From: Ctenosaura bakeri
Lineage: Eukaryota > Chordata > Lepidosauria > Squamata > Iguanidae
Assembly (NCBI GenBank): GCA_948474755.1
Contig: CAOLHI010001841.1
Span: 186,001 to 250,000, forward strand
Direction: 5' to 3'
DNA: 64,000 nt
This document shows, in pieces, positions 23,930 through 34,220 of the stretch. The notes beneath the pieces were generated by a model that was given only the letters and a program-made list of their open reading frames with translations, made no database searches and had not been told where the DNA came from. Numbering within the stretch: the first letter of the stretch is position 1; every line of letters starts with the position of its first letter. A program made the translations under genes and the position numbers.

Positions 23930-24720
23930 CTGCCTACAGTCCACACATTGTTCTCTTTGTCTCACAAAAAGTGTACTAACAGATCCCAATCTTTCAAAAA
24001 AAGTCTCTAGCATTATTTCTCTTATCAATGATGTTAATTTGCCCATCTCTACTAAGTCCATTAACTTAACCAACCAATCTTCTTTTGTTGGAATTTCAGT
24101 ACTCTTTCATTTTTTATGTGTATAACAACCTTGCCACACTTGTCATCTACTATATAAAAGTCAAAGTTTGTATGTTTGTTTGTCTGTGTCAGCCAAAGAC
24201 CTCATATGATTGGCTGTGTGAGGCAAAGATCTCATATGATTGGCTGCCTGAGAAGACTCTATGGAATCCTGGGGTTGGCAGCTTAGGGAGGGGCCTTTAG
24301 AATTCTCAGCCAGAGAGCTCTAAATAGGCCAGTTGCTATGGAGATGAGGCCTAGCAGCAAGAAGAAGGAGGGCAGTGTATTCCCCCAGGAACCCAATCTG
24401 TGTATGTTAATAACTCTGAATACAGATTGGATTGGGGAATATGGGGAAAAGTTACAGGTACTGGACAAGACAGTTTGGGGAATTAGAGACACAGGATCTC
24501 AAATCTTTCTAACAAGTATTACCGATGAGAAAATAAAATCCCAGGCAATGCCGGGTATATATGTTAGTATGTCATAGAACTTTGCCATGTTTCTTGCCCA
24601 ATGACATTCCCATCAATCCCAACAAATACAGTTCACCAACTAGGACAATTTCTAACAGTGTCATTGCCTTTAGACATTGCTATTGGCAGTACTCTGTCTG
24701 AAATATTTGCAGAGCCTCCC
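23930..24720 (-). mobile_element. L1 LINE copy 1 (ORF2 C-terminus) split by Helitron
   Basis: Minus-strand translation gives pieces of the L1 ORF2 C-terminal domain. Right of the Helitron the frame reads ELYLLG...GKVL. Left of it the frame continues MTSVARLLYT, then IPTKEDWLVKLMDL-like and MGKLTSL-like stretches. Deleting 24146-24567 rejoins the reading frame across codons for ...GKVL-stop-HMTSVARLLYT, matching other lizard-type L1 copies at this point. Frameshifts and stops occur throughout. The outer boundaries are approximate, especially beyond 24635. Confidence 0.65.
24146..24567 (+). mobile_element. Non-autonomous Helitron, copy 1 (422 bp)
   Basis: Starts with TC (TCTACTATATAAAAGTC), directly after host A and before host T on the other side, the A|T insertion rule of Helitrons. 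Ends ...GTTAG, a variant of the CTRR terminus. A subterminal GC hairpin CCCAGGCAATGCCGGG lies at 24540-24555. There are no terminal inverted repeats and no target duplication. No Rep/helicase is encoded, so it depends on other copies. Its middle (24262-24330) resembles the arm of the palindromic GGCC MITEs. Confidence 0.8.
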
Positions 24721-25164
24721 TAGACATCCTGCAACTCAAGATGTTCATAGTGGAAGATGGTACCCTTCTACATACACCAGTCATTAACTATACTATTCAT
24801 AGCCTGGCTGAGAGTACTAGCTGAGCACCTTCCTCCCTGCCCTACTTTTCTTTCCAACAGGGAAGACAAGTAGGGTGGGGAAAAAACCCATTTTCTCTTC
24901 AATCAGTGATCAGGAATTACATCGGGATTCTAGGAAAGAAAAGTAGAGGAGAAGGATTATGAAGTAATGTGGCTTCAGAGAGAAAGGTCCAGGGTTCAAG
25001 GAAGAGAGGAACATTGCTTGGACACTTCACAGGCTAGAATAGGGCTTCATGTCAGGTGTCAGAGATTGCCCTACTCAGATTGGCAGATGTACCACACTCC
25101 TCTTGTAGTTGGACTTCATCTTAAACTTAAAAAAAATACAGTAGTAGAGCAGAAGCTTAACATA
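24721..25164. other. Unassigned sequence
   Basis: No recognised feature; the left part may still be decayed L1. Confidence 0.35.
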
Positions 25165-25775
25165 AGTTAATAGTTTGATGCAGTTGCCAAAAAAAGTCAA
25201 TGCAATTCTAGACTGCATTAATAGGAGAATAGTGATCAAGGGGAGTAATAGTGCCACTATCTTCTGCTTTGGTCAGATCTCACCTGGAATACTGTATCCA
25301 GTTCTGGACACCACTGTTCAAGAAGAATATTGACAAGCTGGAATGAGTCCGGAGAAGAAAAACCAACATGGTCAAAGGTCTAGAAACCAAGCCTTATGAG
25401 GACCAATTTAGTGAGTATGTTTAGTCTGGAGAAGAGAAAACTGAGAGGTGACCTGATAACTTTAAATATTTAAAAGGATATCATGTAAAAGATGAAGCAA
25501 GCTTGTTTTCTGTTGTTCCAGAGGCTAGAACACAAATCAGTAGATTAAATGAAAAGAGATTCTACCTAAGTATCAGGAAGAACTTCTTTACTTTAACAAC
25601 TGTTCAACAGTGGAATAGACTGTGTTGGATGGTAGTGGATTTTCCTTTTTTGAAGATCTTTAAACAGAGGTTGGATGGGCAACTTTCAAGGATGCTTTAG
25701 TTGTGTATTCCTGCATGGGCAGGGAGTTAGACTAGATGGTCTTTGTGGCTACTTCAAAATTTTATAATGCTGTGT
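25165..25775 (+). mobile_element. CR1 LINE 3' fragment
   Basis: Follows the last third of CR1 ORF2 and the 3' region. It has AKKVNAILDCINRRI-like codons near 25185, [24 protein letters not shown] codons near 25280, an open stretch 25503-25700 encoding NEKRFYLSIRKNFFTLTTVQ then QWNRLCW, and a 3' segment TGCATGGGCAGGGAGTTAGA. The terminal ATTCTATG repeat has decayed. It is clearly older than the copy at 9160-11606. Confidence 0.85.
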
Positions 25776-26389
25776 CTCTCTTTTCAGCTACAAGAGGCTG
25801 GACTAGAGGACCTTTGCTACTCCTTCTGAGTCTAATATTCTATATGTGAGAAAGAATGAGTTCAAAAAGCAATTTAGTTAACAAAAGTTAATTCAGTTAA
25901 TAACAATGGCAACATTCCTGGACTTGATTATGTTGTTGAATAAAAACCTTAACAGAAAATGATATTTTTTAGTGATATTTTTGAGGGGGGGTTCCTATAA
26001 AATCTACAGAACTGGAATAGTTCCTGAAATTTGGTTAAGGTCATTTTTTATTACACAACATGGGGGAAAATAGCAAATTATACAGAACACAGAACAATAG
26101 AATATAGAACAATAAGCATAAAAGCTGCATTGTTTTAAGTTTTTTTTTTAAATAATATGCACTAGAATTTATAGGTGTGATGAAGAGGCAATAAACATGC
26201 TATTGGGGTTCAAAGAGGATTTGGGGCCAGGAGAGCTCTATTCCTCTGTTTTGTTTTGTTTTGTTTTCATGGGCAGAAATACTGTGGTATAAACATGAAT
26301 GTGTGTGCTTGCTGTATGAGAAAATTTTTGACCAAGCCACAAGCGACAACGGCAGTTTATTTGAATTGTTGGTAAACAAAGGTCTTGAT
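25776..26389. other. Unassigned AT-rich sequence
   Basis: Contains a (GTTTT)n run near 26249-26268. No gene seen. Confidence 0.4.
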
Positions 26390-26720
26390 TCATGAAATAT
26401 AACAACAATAACAATAAGCCGACAGTTACAATTGAAGATCAGGAATTTAAAAAGGATGTATCCTCACACCATTCTTTTGCCATTTGTATTCCAATAACAT
26501 TCATAATGAAGGTTTTACTGATTCAAACAATAGTGTCACTATTAATGGAAAGATTATCAATAATATCCGATATGCAGATGAAACAGTATTACCAGTTGAC
26601 AACTTAGATGTTCTGCAACCATTACTCAGTAAAGGTCTATAAAGGAAGGAATGGACATGCTATAAAAATGAATGTCAAGATAACTATGGTCATGGTCATT
26701 ACTACAAAGGAGGTAGCTTA
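26390..26720 (+). mobile_element. RTE-like LINE RT fragment
   Basis: Plus-strand translation around 26455-26600 gives GCILTPF (with a frame change), LYSNNIHNEGFTDSNNSVTI and NGKIINNIRYADETVLP. This matches the RT order of the RTE group (GCxLSPxLFNLYSE...INGxxINNIRYADDT). The catalytic YADD appears as YADE, and the flanks are lost. A remnant only. Confidence 0.55.
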
Positions 26721-27099
26721 AGAAATACTATTAAATATCTAAAAGCAAAAGGTGGAGCATGTTGGTAAATATAAATCTTGGAATGTGGTTGAATAAGTAG
26801 TCAGCTCATAATCATGCAATAAAACTAGAACAGAGATGACCCAGGGTATCTTTTTAAACAGGATGGATAGATAGGTAGATAGTGCAGCAGGAATGTAATA
26901 TGTAATAGTGCAGCAGAAATGTAAAATTAGCTTGAAAGGGTGCACTCTACAGAATTTAGTATTCTGATGCCATTCTACTATACAGCATGGAATCAGGAAC
27001 TTTTAGTGAAAGAAATTAAGAATTCCATGGTCCAAGGGGTGATTAGAAAAGAACTGAAGAGAATGTACAAAGACCAAAAAAAAAAACCCGCTTAAAAAA
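26721..27099. other. Unassigned sequence
   Basis: No recognised feature. Confidence 0.35.
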
Positions 27100-27760
27100 G
27101 ATGACACCCTTGTTGCAACAGCTCCATTGGCTCCAGGTCCATTTCTGGGTACAATTCAAAGAGCTGGGTTTGACCTATAAAGCCTGATATGGCAAAGGTC
27201 TACATTATTTGAAGGACTTCCTTTACAAACCTGCCTCTGCTCTGAGATCTGCTGGGGAGGCCCTTCTCTCTGTCCCACCACCTTTATAGGTATATCTGGT
27301 GGGGAGTTGGGAGAGGGCCTTCTAAGCAGCTGCCCTCAGGCTCTAGAATTCCTTTCTCAGAGAAGTTAGACGGGCATTCTTCCTACTTCTTTTGTTTTGA
27401 CAGACGTTTTATGATTGATTGTATAAGGTCCATCCCAACCTAAAGAATGAACTGGAATTCTTAATTGTTATTCTGGTATATGAGTGTGTGTGTTTAATAA
27501 GATATATTTTAATCTGGTTTTAATTTTTTAATCATGTAATCTCTTTTTATCTTTTGTATTTTGTGAATTTTTAGCTACATGTTTTTTGTCGTAAGCTCCT
27601 TTGAGTAGTTTGCATAATGATTTTTAAAAATTTTGTATTTCACAGTGTTTTAGTTGAATTTTGTACTTTTTTAACTATTTGCATTAAAAAAAATTAAATA
27701 GAAACAAACAGAGAAACAAAGTAAAGAAAAAAGAAACAAACAATAAAGAAAGAGGAAAAA
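27100..27760 (+). mobile_element. L2-type LINE 3' fragment
   Basis: 27112-27370 follows the L2 C-terminal pattern: LQQLHWLQVHFWVQFKELGL, YKA, then GEALLSVPPPL and a GRAF-like block (GAGAGGGCCTTCT). The 3' part degenerates into A/T-rich sequence with an A-rich purine tail at 27685-27765. Confidence 0.7.
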
Positions 27761-27858
27761 AAGAAGCAACACTGACTTCTGACTTTCCTTACTATGGTTA
27801 TGCATTCTACTATGTAAGACAACTTCCCCAGTTATATACTGTTCATGCACCTCTCCAA

Positions 27859-28038
27859 GGCCATTTCTGCATGGGACTGTTATAGTACTATTATTCCACT
27901 TTCAATCTCCTATGGAATCCTGAGGTTTGCAGTTTCAGGAAGGGCCAGCCAGCCCCTCCCGAAACTGCAAACCCCAGGATTCCATAGGAGGTTGAAAGTG
28001 GAATCATCGCACTATAACAGTCTAGTGCAGAAATGTCT
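27859..28038. mobile_element. Palindromic GGCC MITE, short spacer
   Basis: A 180-bp near-perfect fold-back starting GGCCATTTCTGCATG, with the complementary right arm ending GTGCAGAAATGTCT. Exact 3-bp duplication CAA (27856-27858 and 28039-28041). The two arms meet at a short spacer GGAAGGGCCAGCCAGCCCCT, without the side branch seen in the 200-bp copies. Confidence 0.8.
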
Positions 28039-28303
28039 CAAGTTAACCAGCCCTAATAACTATCAAAACCTACAGTTAACATGTTATTGTTGCTACCCTG
28101 CTGAAATACAATCAAAGGTTCTCAGGCTTTCAAAAATAACCCCAATGATTTCTTTTTTTTTCTAATCAGTGTTGAGAGTTTGTCCATTTCAGCTAAATCA
28201 GTCAGTTTCAGCAGCCAATCCCTGTTCATTGGAATTACAGTACTTTTCCAATTCTGTGCATATATTAATCTTACCTCATATATTAATCTTACAGCCATGA
28301 TCA

Positions 28304-29121
28304 CCTACTATTTAAAAGCGAATGTTTGTCTGTTTGTCCGCGTCAGCATATGATTGGCTGTGTGAGGCAAGAAGACCTCAGATGATTGGCTGGCTGGCTG
28401 TGAAGATTTTATGGAATCCTGAGATTGGCAGTTTGGGGGGGCCTTCAGAATTCTCAGCCAGAGAGCTCTTGGGCCTCAGGCTGGTTGCTATGGAGATGAG
28501 GCCTACCATCAATAAGGCTGCCAGAAAATATTTGGGAGGCATATGCGAGAAAAATTAAAGTTACATACACAACATAGTTACAAGGTCTTCTCGCCTCACA
28601 CAGTAGATTGTGTGGGTTCCATATGTGAGGAATCTTAAAATTGAAATTCAAAACAAAAAATGCTTCCAGAAAAACATAAAGCCATTGCACAAATTCAACA
28701 GAAAGCAAAAAAATCAAAAGCCAGTACATCAACACAGATTGGATTGGGGACTATGGGGAAAAGTTACAGGTACTGGAATAGACCAGTTGCTTGGAGACGA
28801 TGCCTAGCAGCAAGGAGGAGGACAGTGTATTCCCTTAGGAACCCAACTTCTGAATGTTAACAACTATGAATAAAGATTGTATTGGGGAATACAGGGAAAA
28901 TTTACAGGTACAGGAATAGGTTGGTTGCTATGGACATGAGGCTTAGCAGCAAGGAGGAGGACAGTGTATTCCCTTAGGCACCCAAATTTTGTATATAAAT
29001 AACTCTGAATACAGATTGCATTGGGAAATATGAAGCAAAGTTATAGGAAATGGAGAAGACAGTTTAGTGAGTTCTTAAGAGGAAAATAAAAACCTCAGGT
29101 GATGCTGGATAAATACGCTAG
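28304..29121 (+). mobile_element. Non-autonomous Helitron, copy 2 (818 bp)
   Basis: The 5' end CCTACTATTTAAAAGCGAAT corresponds to copy 1 (TCTACTATATAAAAGTCAAA) with T to C at the first base. The 3' end is ...ACGCTAG followed by host T, the canonical CTAG|T. The 3' subterminal hairpin is eroded (CCTCAGGTGATGCTGG). It is longer than copy 1 because of extra tandem units of about 138 bp. It lies in L1 copy 2 at the same L1 position as copy 1 in its own L1. No coding capacity. Confidence 0.8.
28735..29040 (+). repeat. Tandem repeat of about 138 bp inside Helitron 2
   Basis: The motif CAGATTGGATTGGGGA(A/C)TA recurs at 28735, 28873 and 29012 (spacing 138 and 139). Between repeats lie GGTTGCTATGGACATGAGGC and TAGCAGCAAGGAGGAGGACA. 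Helitron 1 contains a single unit. Confidence 0.85.
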
Positions 29122-30519
29122 TATATTGTAGTAATATTTCATATCTCTTCTCCATTTGGTCATCCAACAGTCCCAATAAACACAGTTCAACTTTCAATTG
29201 CATATTAAAATTCAAACTCTTCTTAATCAGGTTATGTATTTATCTCCAAAATTATTTAGCCTTCTCACAAGTCCACCATATATGATAAAATGTCACAATT
29301 TGTTCTTCACATTTCCAGCATATATAAGAAACTAATTTAGGTATTTTGTCCATTTTTTCTAGAGTCAGATACCAACCATACATCATTTTATAAAAGTTCT
29401 CCTTAAGATCATCACATAAAGTACATTTAACTTCCTTTGACCACACTTTTCCCATTGTTCTATCTGTTTATTATACCCTAAATTCTAGATTCACTTTATC
29501 ATACAATTTTTAATTTACTCCCCTGCTAACTTGATTTTTAACAAAAATTTATACATCTTACCAATCAAATGTTAATTATCTGCACATAGCTGCAGCTCAA
29601 ATTCAGGTTTATTCTTTTCAAAACCACACATTTTCTTATCCATTTTAAATCTTTAAAATATTTGTCTATAAGAATACCACTGAAAACTGTAACTATGTGT
29701 CAATAATCCTTGATTTGACTTAATTCAATATAGTTCTTGATCAAATTCCAAAAGATGCTAGTAAATTACCCACTTTTGCTTTGCTGTTTTTCCTTCCCAA
29801 AAGTGACATGTTAAACTTCTCCCATTTTTGTACATCTTTCTTAATATCATTACATATCATAGCATAGTTATTCTTCAATAACATACAATGCATATTTGTC
29901 ATAGTAATACCTAAGTATTTTACCTTTTTCTCAATTTTGAAACCTGCCTTACGCATCAATTATATTTAATTTTATTTGATCTTCTCTAGTAAAAACTACA
30001 TTGGCCTCAATGTCTTCTTTTCTCATATTTTTGTTAACATCTTTGTCTCTTGCTTATTCATCTTAAATCCAGCCAATTCTCCCAGTTCTTTTAATTTCTC
30101 CAGCAGGACTACAGAATGTCCAAAGAATCTTTCAACACAATCACAACATCATCTGCAAGTGCCCTTGATTTCATTTTTTTTATTTTTAACCCTTTAATTC
30201 TCTCATCTCTTATTGATCTCTTAAAAACCTCAAGGGCTAAGATAAATAAGAGCAAAGAGAGTAGACTCTCTTGTTTTGTGCCTTTTTGTATGTCACATGG
30301 TTTGTTAACTCCTGGTTAACCAGAACTTGTGCCTTCTATGTGTCATAAATTGCTTTAATCCAAGTGATAAAATTATCACCAAAACTCATTTTTTATATAA
30401 CTCTGACTTTGTAAAAAGTTCAAATTGTCAAATGATTTTTCAGCATATATAAATGCTTCTTGTTTCTGATTATTTCTTTCATAGGATTCAAAAATATCCA
30501 AAATGTAGCTAGTGCTCAT

Positions 30520-31022
30520 CTGCAGAAACAAATGTTGAGCACTCCAACACTAGTAACAGAGATATTTGAAGCAATCAAGAAGATAAAGAACTGGTAAAGC
30601 TCCAAGGACAAATAACCTACCTGCTGTTCATTATAAATGCTCCAAGGTAGACCTTTTATTTCAGAGAACTTTAAGAACTTTTATCGCAGAGAACTTTGAA
30701 TTCAGTGCTTCAAAATGGAAAAATTTCAGAAATATGGAAAGAAGCTATCATGGTTTTAATTCCAACAGAGGGTCAGAATTTGACAATAGTAAAGAATACT
30801 AGACCTATTTTACTACCAAATAATGACTATAAGATTCCTACAACAATAATGACGGAAAGACTAAAGAGGATTCTTCAGGTTTTTATTCATTGAGATGAAT
30901 GTGGTTTTTTGCCAAAGAGACAATTACAAGATAACATTGGACATATTTTGAATAGTTTTGGATACCATGAAAGACATAATGAGAAACAGGTCGCATTTAT
31001 ATTTTTGGATGCTGAAAAACCA
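30520..31022 (+). mobile_element. Inverted 5' segment of L1 copy 2 (RT fingers)
   Basis: Plus-strand translation gives TEIFEAIKKIKN, NSVLQNGKISEIWKEAIMVL, NDYKIPTTIMTERLKRILQV, then CGFLPKRQLQDNIGHILNSF and EKQVAFIFLDAEKPF. This is the L1 RT segment just upstream of the part on the minus strand, and it overlaps that part by roughly 75 bp (HILNSFGYHE... versus ILDIFESYE...). The arrangement, with the 5' segment inverted and its 3' edge at the outer boundary, is what twin priming produces. Confidence 0.75.
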
Positions 31023-31105
31023 TTTTAATTGTATTTTTTAACCTATACTGCAAGCTACCTTATTATCATACTGAGAGAAAAGCAAGATATAAATTAAATA
31101 AATTA
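31023..31105 (+). mobile_element. LINE (L2-like) 3' tail fragment
   Basis: GCAAGCTACCTTATTATCAT and AAAGCAAGATATAAATTAAA followed by AAT repeats resemble L2-type 3' tails. Confidence 0.45.
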
Positions 31106-32689
31106 AATCCAAATAAAATGACTGGAAAAAAAGAACTTGGGGAATTGTTTACGTACAGTGCACAATCTTTGTTTAGAGCAGCTGCAGTCACAGACAAATT
31201 CAGCCATGATGTCTGGTCTCTAGTAGGAAAGGAGAAGGAAAAGGAGAAGTTGGCCCCTGTGAGTGGAATTAGGGCAGGTCCTTTTTGGTATATAGCAAAA
31301 TGCCTTGAAACAACCCTGACTGCAGTCTTCTGAGAGACATTCCTGTTTTCATTTCTATGAAAGTGATGCACACTTTGGTGATGTCTCTCTAATAATATTT
31401 CCAAGCAATACCAGACGGTGCTTCTCTATTTTCGGTAAGCAAACATAGATATGTATATCCCAACACAGACGCATAGATTCCAAACCCGTCACTCTTGAAA
31501 GTTGGCAGAATTGGAATCCATTATTCAAATATATGCAAAGGAAAAGCACGCTACATTTCTTCATTGCAGAACGTGATTTCTCTTGATCGAGGATTCACGT
31601 TTATCCATGACAGAGGGTTGCAAATTTTTATTTTGGGTTTGTTAAAAGTTAAGACAAAAACCAAGGTCCACCACAGGAGCAGCTACAGGCTTCCCACAGG
31701 ATCTGAAGATGTCAAAAACATCAACATTTTGTTCATTCACATAGCCATCCAGGCTAGTGTTTTCCCAACTGGAGAAAACAAACAGGGAACTTACCCAGCT
31801 GTTGAGCTGGACACTTCCAGATGTGCTGCAAAACAACTGATCAACAATACCATGCAAAATTTCTCAGTTCTCCAGTGTACAGTAGAAAAAGCTGAGATCT
31901 TCCATTTTTAGCAACATTAATCAAAGCAAGGAAATCATGGAAGGAAAGAGAGTTCTAAGTGAGAACTACAGGCATAAGAAAGTAGCTGTAGACCAAACTA
32001 TTTTACCTGCTTTCCTGTGTATCTCCCTTTACAGCATTAAGTTTTTGTAGTTTGAAGAGGTATTTGGGATAAGTTCTGCATATTCCCAGGTTCAACAAAA
32101 GTAGCTGAATCAGACCACTCAGTGACCAAGGGCCACCTGATTGTTTCCAGCAAGCCATTTTCATCAGTCTCAAACATTTAAAAGGTGTTGGCAGGTATGA
32201 AAATAGTTAATGCTGAAACACAAACATGCTATTCCCATCTCTTGACACTATAAACCACGAGAGAATACCCTTCTGTTAAACTTCCATTGGTCACTGGTGT
32301 TGTCAGTCTACTCTATAGTAAACAGATTCCAAGGCAGATTTAGTTCAAGAAACATGAAAGGCTGGGAAACAAAATAGTAGTAGGTCATTGTGGGGGAGCT
32401 GTTTTGTTGCTCTTAAGAGACTAGCAGGGGTTTCCTGAGGCTCCACTGTGATTTGGAGTAAAAGTTCCACCCAACTTTGTGGGCTTGGTCTGGAAGAGAG
32501 TTTTCTTTTTCCCCTCCTCTGCCACCTTCTGTCTTAAAGCTCTTGCTTCTTGGGTTTATTAACAAACCAACCATTGCACTGTAGTAGCTCTGAAAGACAT
32601 AGTGGTATCAGGCCCTTTTCACACGAGGAAGAAACCACACCCGAAAACACGCCAAAACGGAGCTTACCTGGAGCCGTCGCAACGTGGAA
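31106..32689. other. Unassigned sequence
   Basis: No exon or named repeat was recognised. The frame at 31495-31911 (138 codons) has no domain I know. Near 32611 the string GGCCCTTTTCACACG resembles a DNA-transposon terminus without a partner. Confidence 0.4.
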
Positions 32690-32880
32690 ATTGCTGTTTC
32701 AACTGTTTCAAAACTGGATCCTAAGGATTGTTTTTAGACTGCTTTTAGGAGTTTTTATAGAGTATTTTAAGGTGCATATAAAATGTTTTTATTTTTGTTT
32801 TGTTTTAACTCATTTTTTATTTGTTCATCACTTTGTGGGCTGGAAGGCAATACAGAAATACTTTAAATTAATACTTAATT
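32690..32880 (+). mobile_element. L2-type LINE 3' tail
   Basis: GGAAGGCAATACAGAAATAC (32842 onward) and the preceding TTTTTAGACTGCTTTTAGGAG match, in opposite orientation, the tail of the L2 at 39680-40935. Confidence 0.6.
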
Positions 32881-33663
32881 AATTAACAAGAAAACAAAGT
32901 ATAATAAAACACAGAGGGACATATTTCTGCTCAGGAGTGTGCTGCAAAACTGTCACCAGAAGTGGTCTGTATATATTCTTGGTTTCTCATCCCCACCTTG
33001 AAGTGTTTTCTTGGCTCATTAACAACATAATTGAGTGCTTATAAAGTAATACACAAAGAAAATAGCTTAATAAGTATCCTCTGTCTAAAATTTATTAATG
33101 TTTGGCATAGTTGTTGCGAACTGAAGATTCAGAATATTTGAGCCCATGGTTTTGTATCATTGGGGGATTTATTTAATTACTTCAGATGTATTAGGTTGTT
33201 ATCTCAGATTTTACTTTCAGTGGGAAAAATATTAAAAGTATAACAAGGAAGGATCATGAAGAATAGGAGGAAATGTCATTAATCCTTTTGGATATAAGCT
33301 TGGAAGTGGGAAACAATGCCATTCGATAATATGTACTTGCAAGTCACCCCTAATTCATGAGTGATAGCTGACTTGCCAGTATTCTGTTATTGGCTGAAAG
33401 CCACCAGGCTTGATATATCCTTTATTAATTAATTCCACAGTCCAAACACTTTGAAGAACATATGTGTGAAGTTTTACGTCCCCAAAAACCAAAATCCTTA
33501 GCAAAAAGTTTTCTTTGCTGAGTTTGTAACATGTAACTGAATACTAAATACAATATTATGCATGCATGGTCTCCATATGTTTGGTATCAAGAAAAACCTG
33601 CTTTCCTTATGCATCTGGAATGACCTCTAATTTGAGAACATTAATGTCACCACAAATGCCTAA
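32881..33663. other. Unassigned AT-rich sequence
   Basis: Nothing recognisable. Confidence 0.4.
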
Positions 33664-33862
33664 GGGCCTTTCCACACCACATTGTTCTAATGCTATTCCA
33701 CTTTCAACATCCTGTGGATTCCTGGGGTTTGCAGTTTAGGGAGGGGCCTTTAGGGTTCTCAGCCAGAGAGCTCTTTGGCCTCAGGAAACTATAAACCTCA
33801 GAATTCCACAGGATGTTAAAAGTGGAATAATAGCAGTAGAACAGTGTAGTGCGGAAAGGCCC
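33664..33862. mobile_element. Palindromic GGCC MITE
   Basis: A 199-bp fold-back with ends GGGCCTTTCCACAC and GTGCGGAAAGGCCC. Arms carry the family CCACTTTCAACATCCTGTGG block and its complement. Flanks are TAA (left) and TTA (right). Confidence 0.8.
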
Positions 33863-33931
33863 TTAGTCTTTAATATGTCATGAAACTTTTTTGTGTGTTT
33901 GCTATAGCAGGATATACTAACGTGCTTTACT

Positions 33932-34137
33932 TGTTGCTGTTGCTATTGTTGTTGTGTGCCTTCAATTCATTTCCAACTTATAGCAACCTTAAGGGGAACC
34001 TATCACAGGTTTTCTGAGGTTGAAAGTGTGTGACACATCCAAGGTCACCCAGTGGGTTTCCACGGCTGAGCGGGGAACTGGACACTGGTCTCCAGAACTG
34101 TAGTTCAGCGCTCATGCCACTACATCATGGTGGTGCT
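33932..34137 (-). mobile_element. tRNA-derived SINE with (ACA)n-type tail
   Basis: On the minus strand: tRNA-like head near 34137 (A-box region TGTAGTGGCATGAGCGC), a degraded B box (GGAGACCAGTGTCCAGTTCC), a body block GGTGACCTTGGATGTGTCAC, then the tail ...GAAGGCACACAACAACAATA. The GTGACCTTGG block recalls CORE/MIR-type SINEs. Pol III transcription is inferred from family structure. Confidence 0.8.
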
Positions 34138-34220
34138 TATTTTAAAAGACGGGTCTCCTTTGGAATTGCTCTGTTGTCCCAAACTGTTAATCCAGCCTTG
34201 CTTAGAATCATCTTCTAGAG

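Larger units (their letters stand above)
28042..31022 (-). mobile_element. L1 LINE copy 2, 5'-inverted, split by Helitron
   Basis: On the minus strand from 30503 down to 28042 the L1 ORF2 C-terminal half is readable in pieces. RT palm ALADDVVIVLKDSL lies near 30160. KVKYLGITMTNMHCMLLKNN with WEKFNMSLLGR lies at 29935-29790. ENFYKMMYGWYLTLEKMDKI then ICWKCEEQIVTFYHIWWTCEKAK lies at 29410-29255. After the Helitron, AVRLIY...AQNWKSTVIPMNRDWLLKLT lies at 28300-28180. The part at 30520-31022 is the upstream RT segment in opposite orientation. The copy is old, with many frameshifts. Confidence 0.8.

Noticed and set aside
28304..29121. Autonomous Helitron with Rep/helicase
   Set aside because: No frame of useful length or motif is present, and the length is far below that of autonomous elements.
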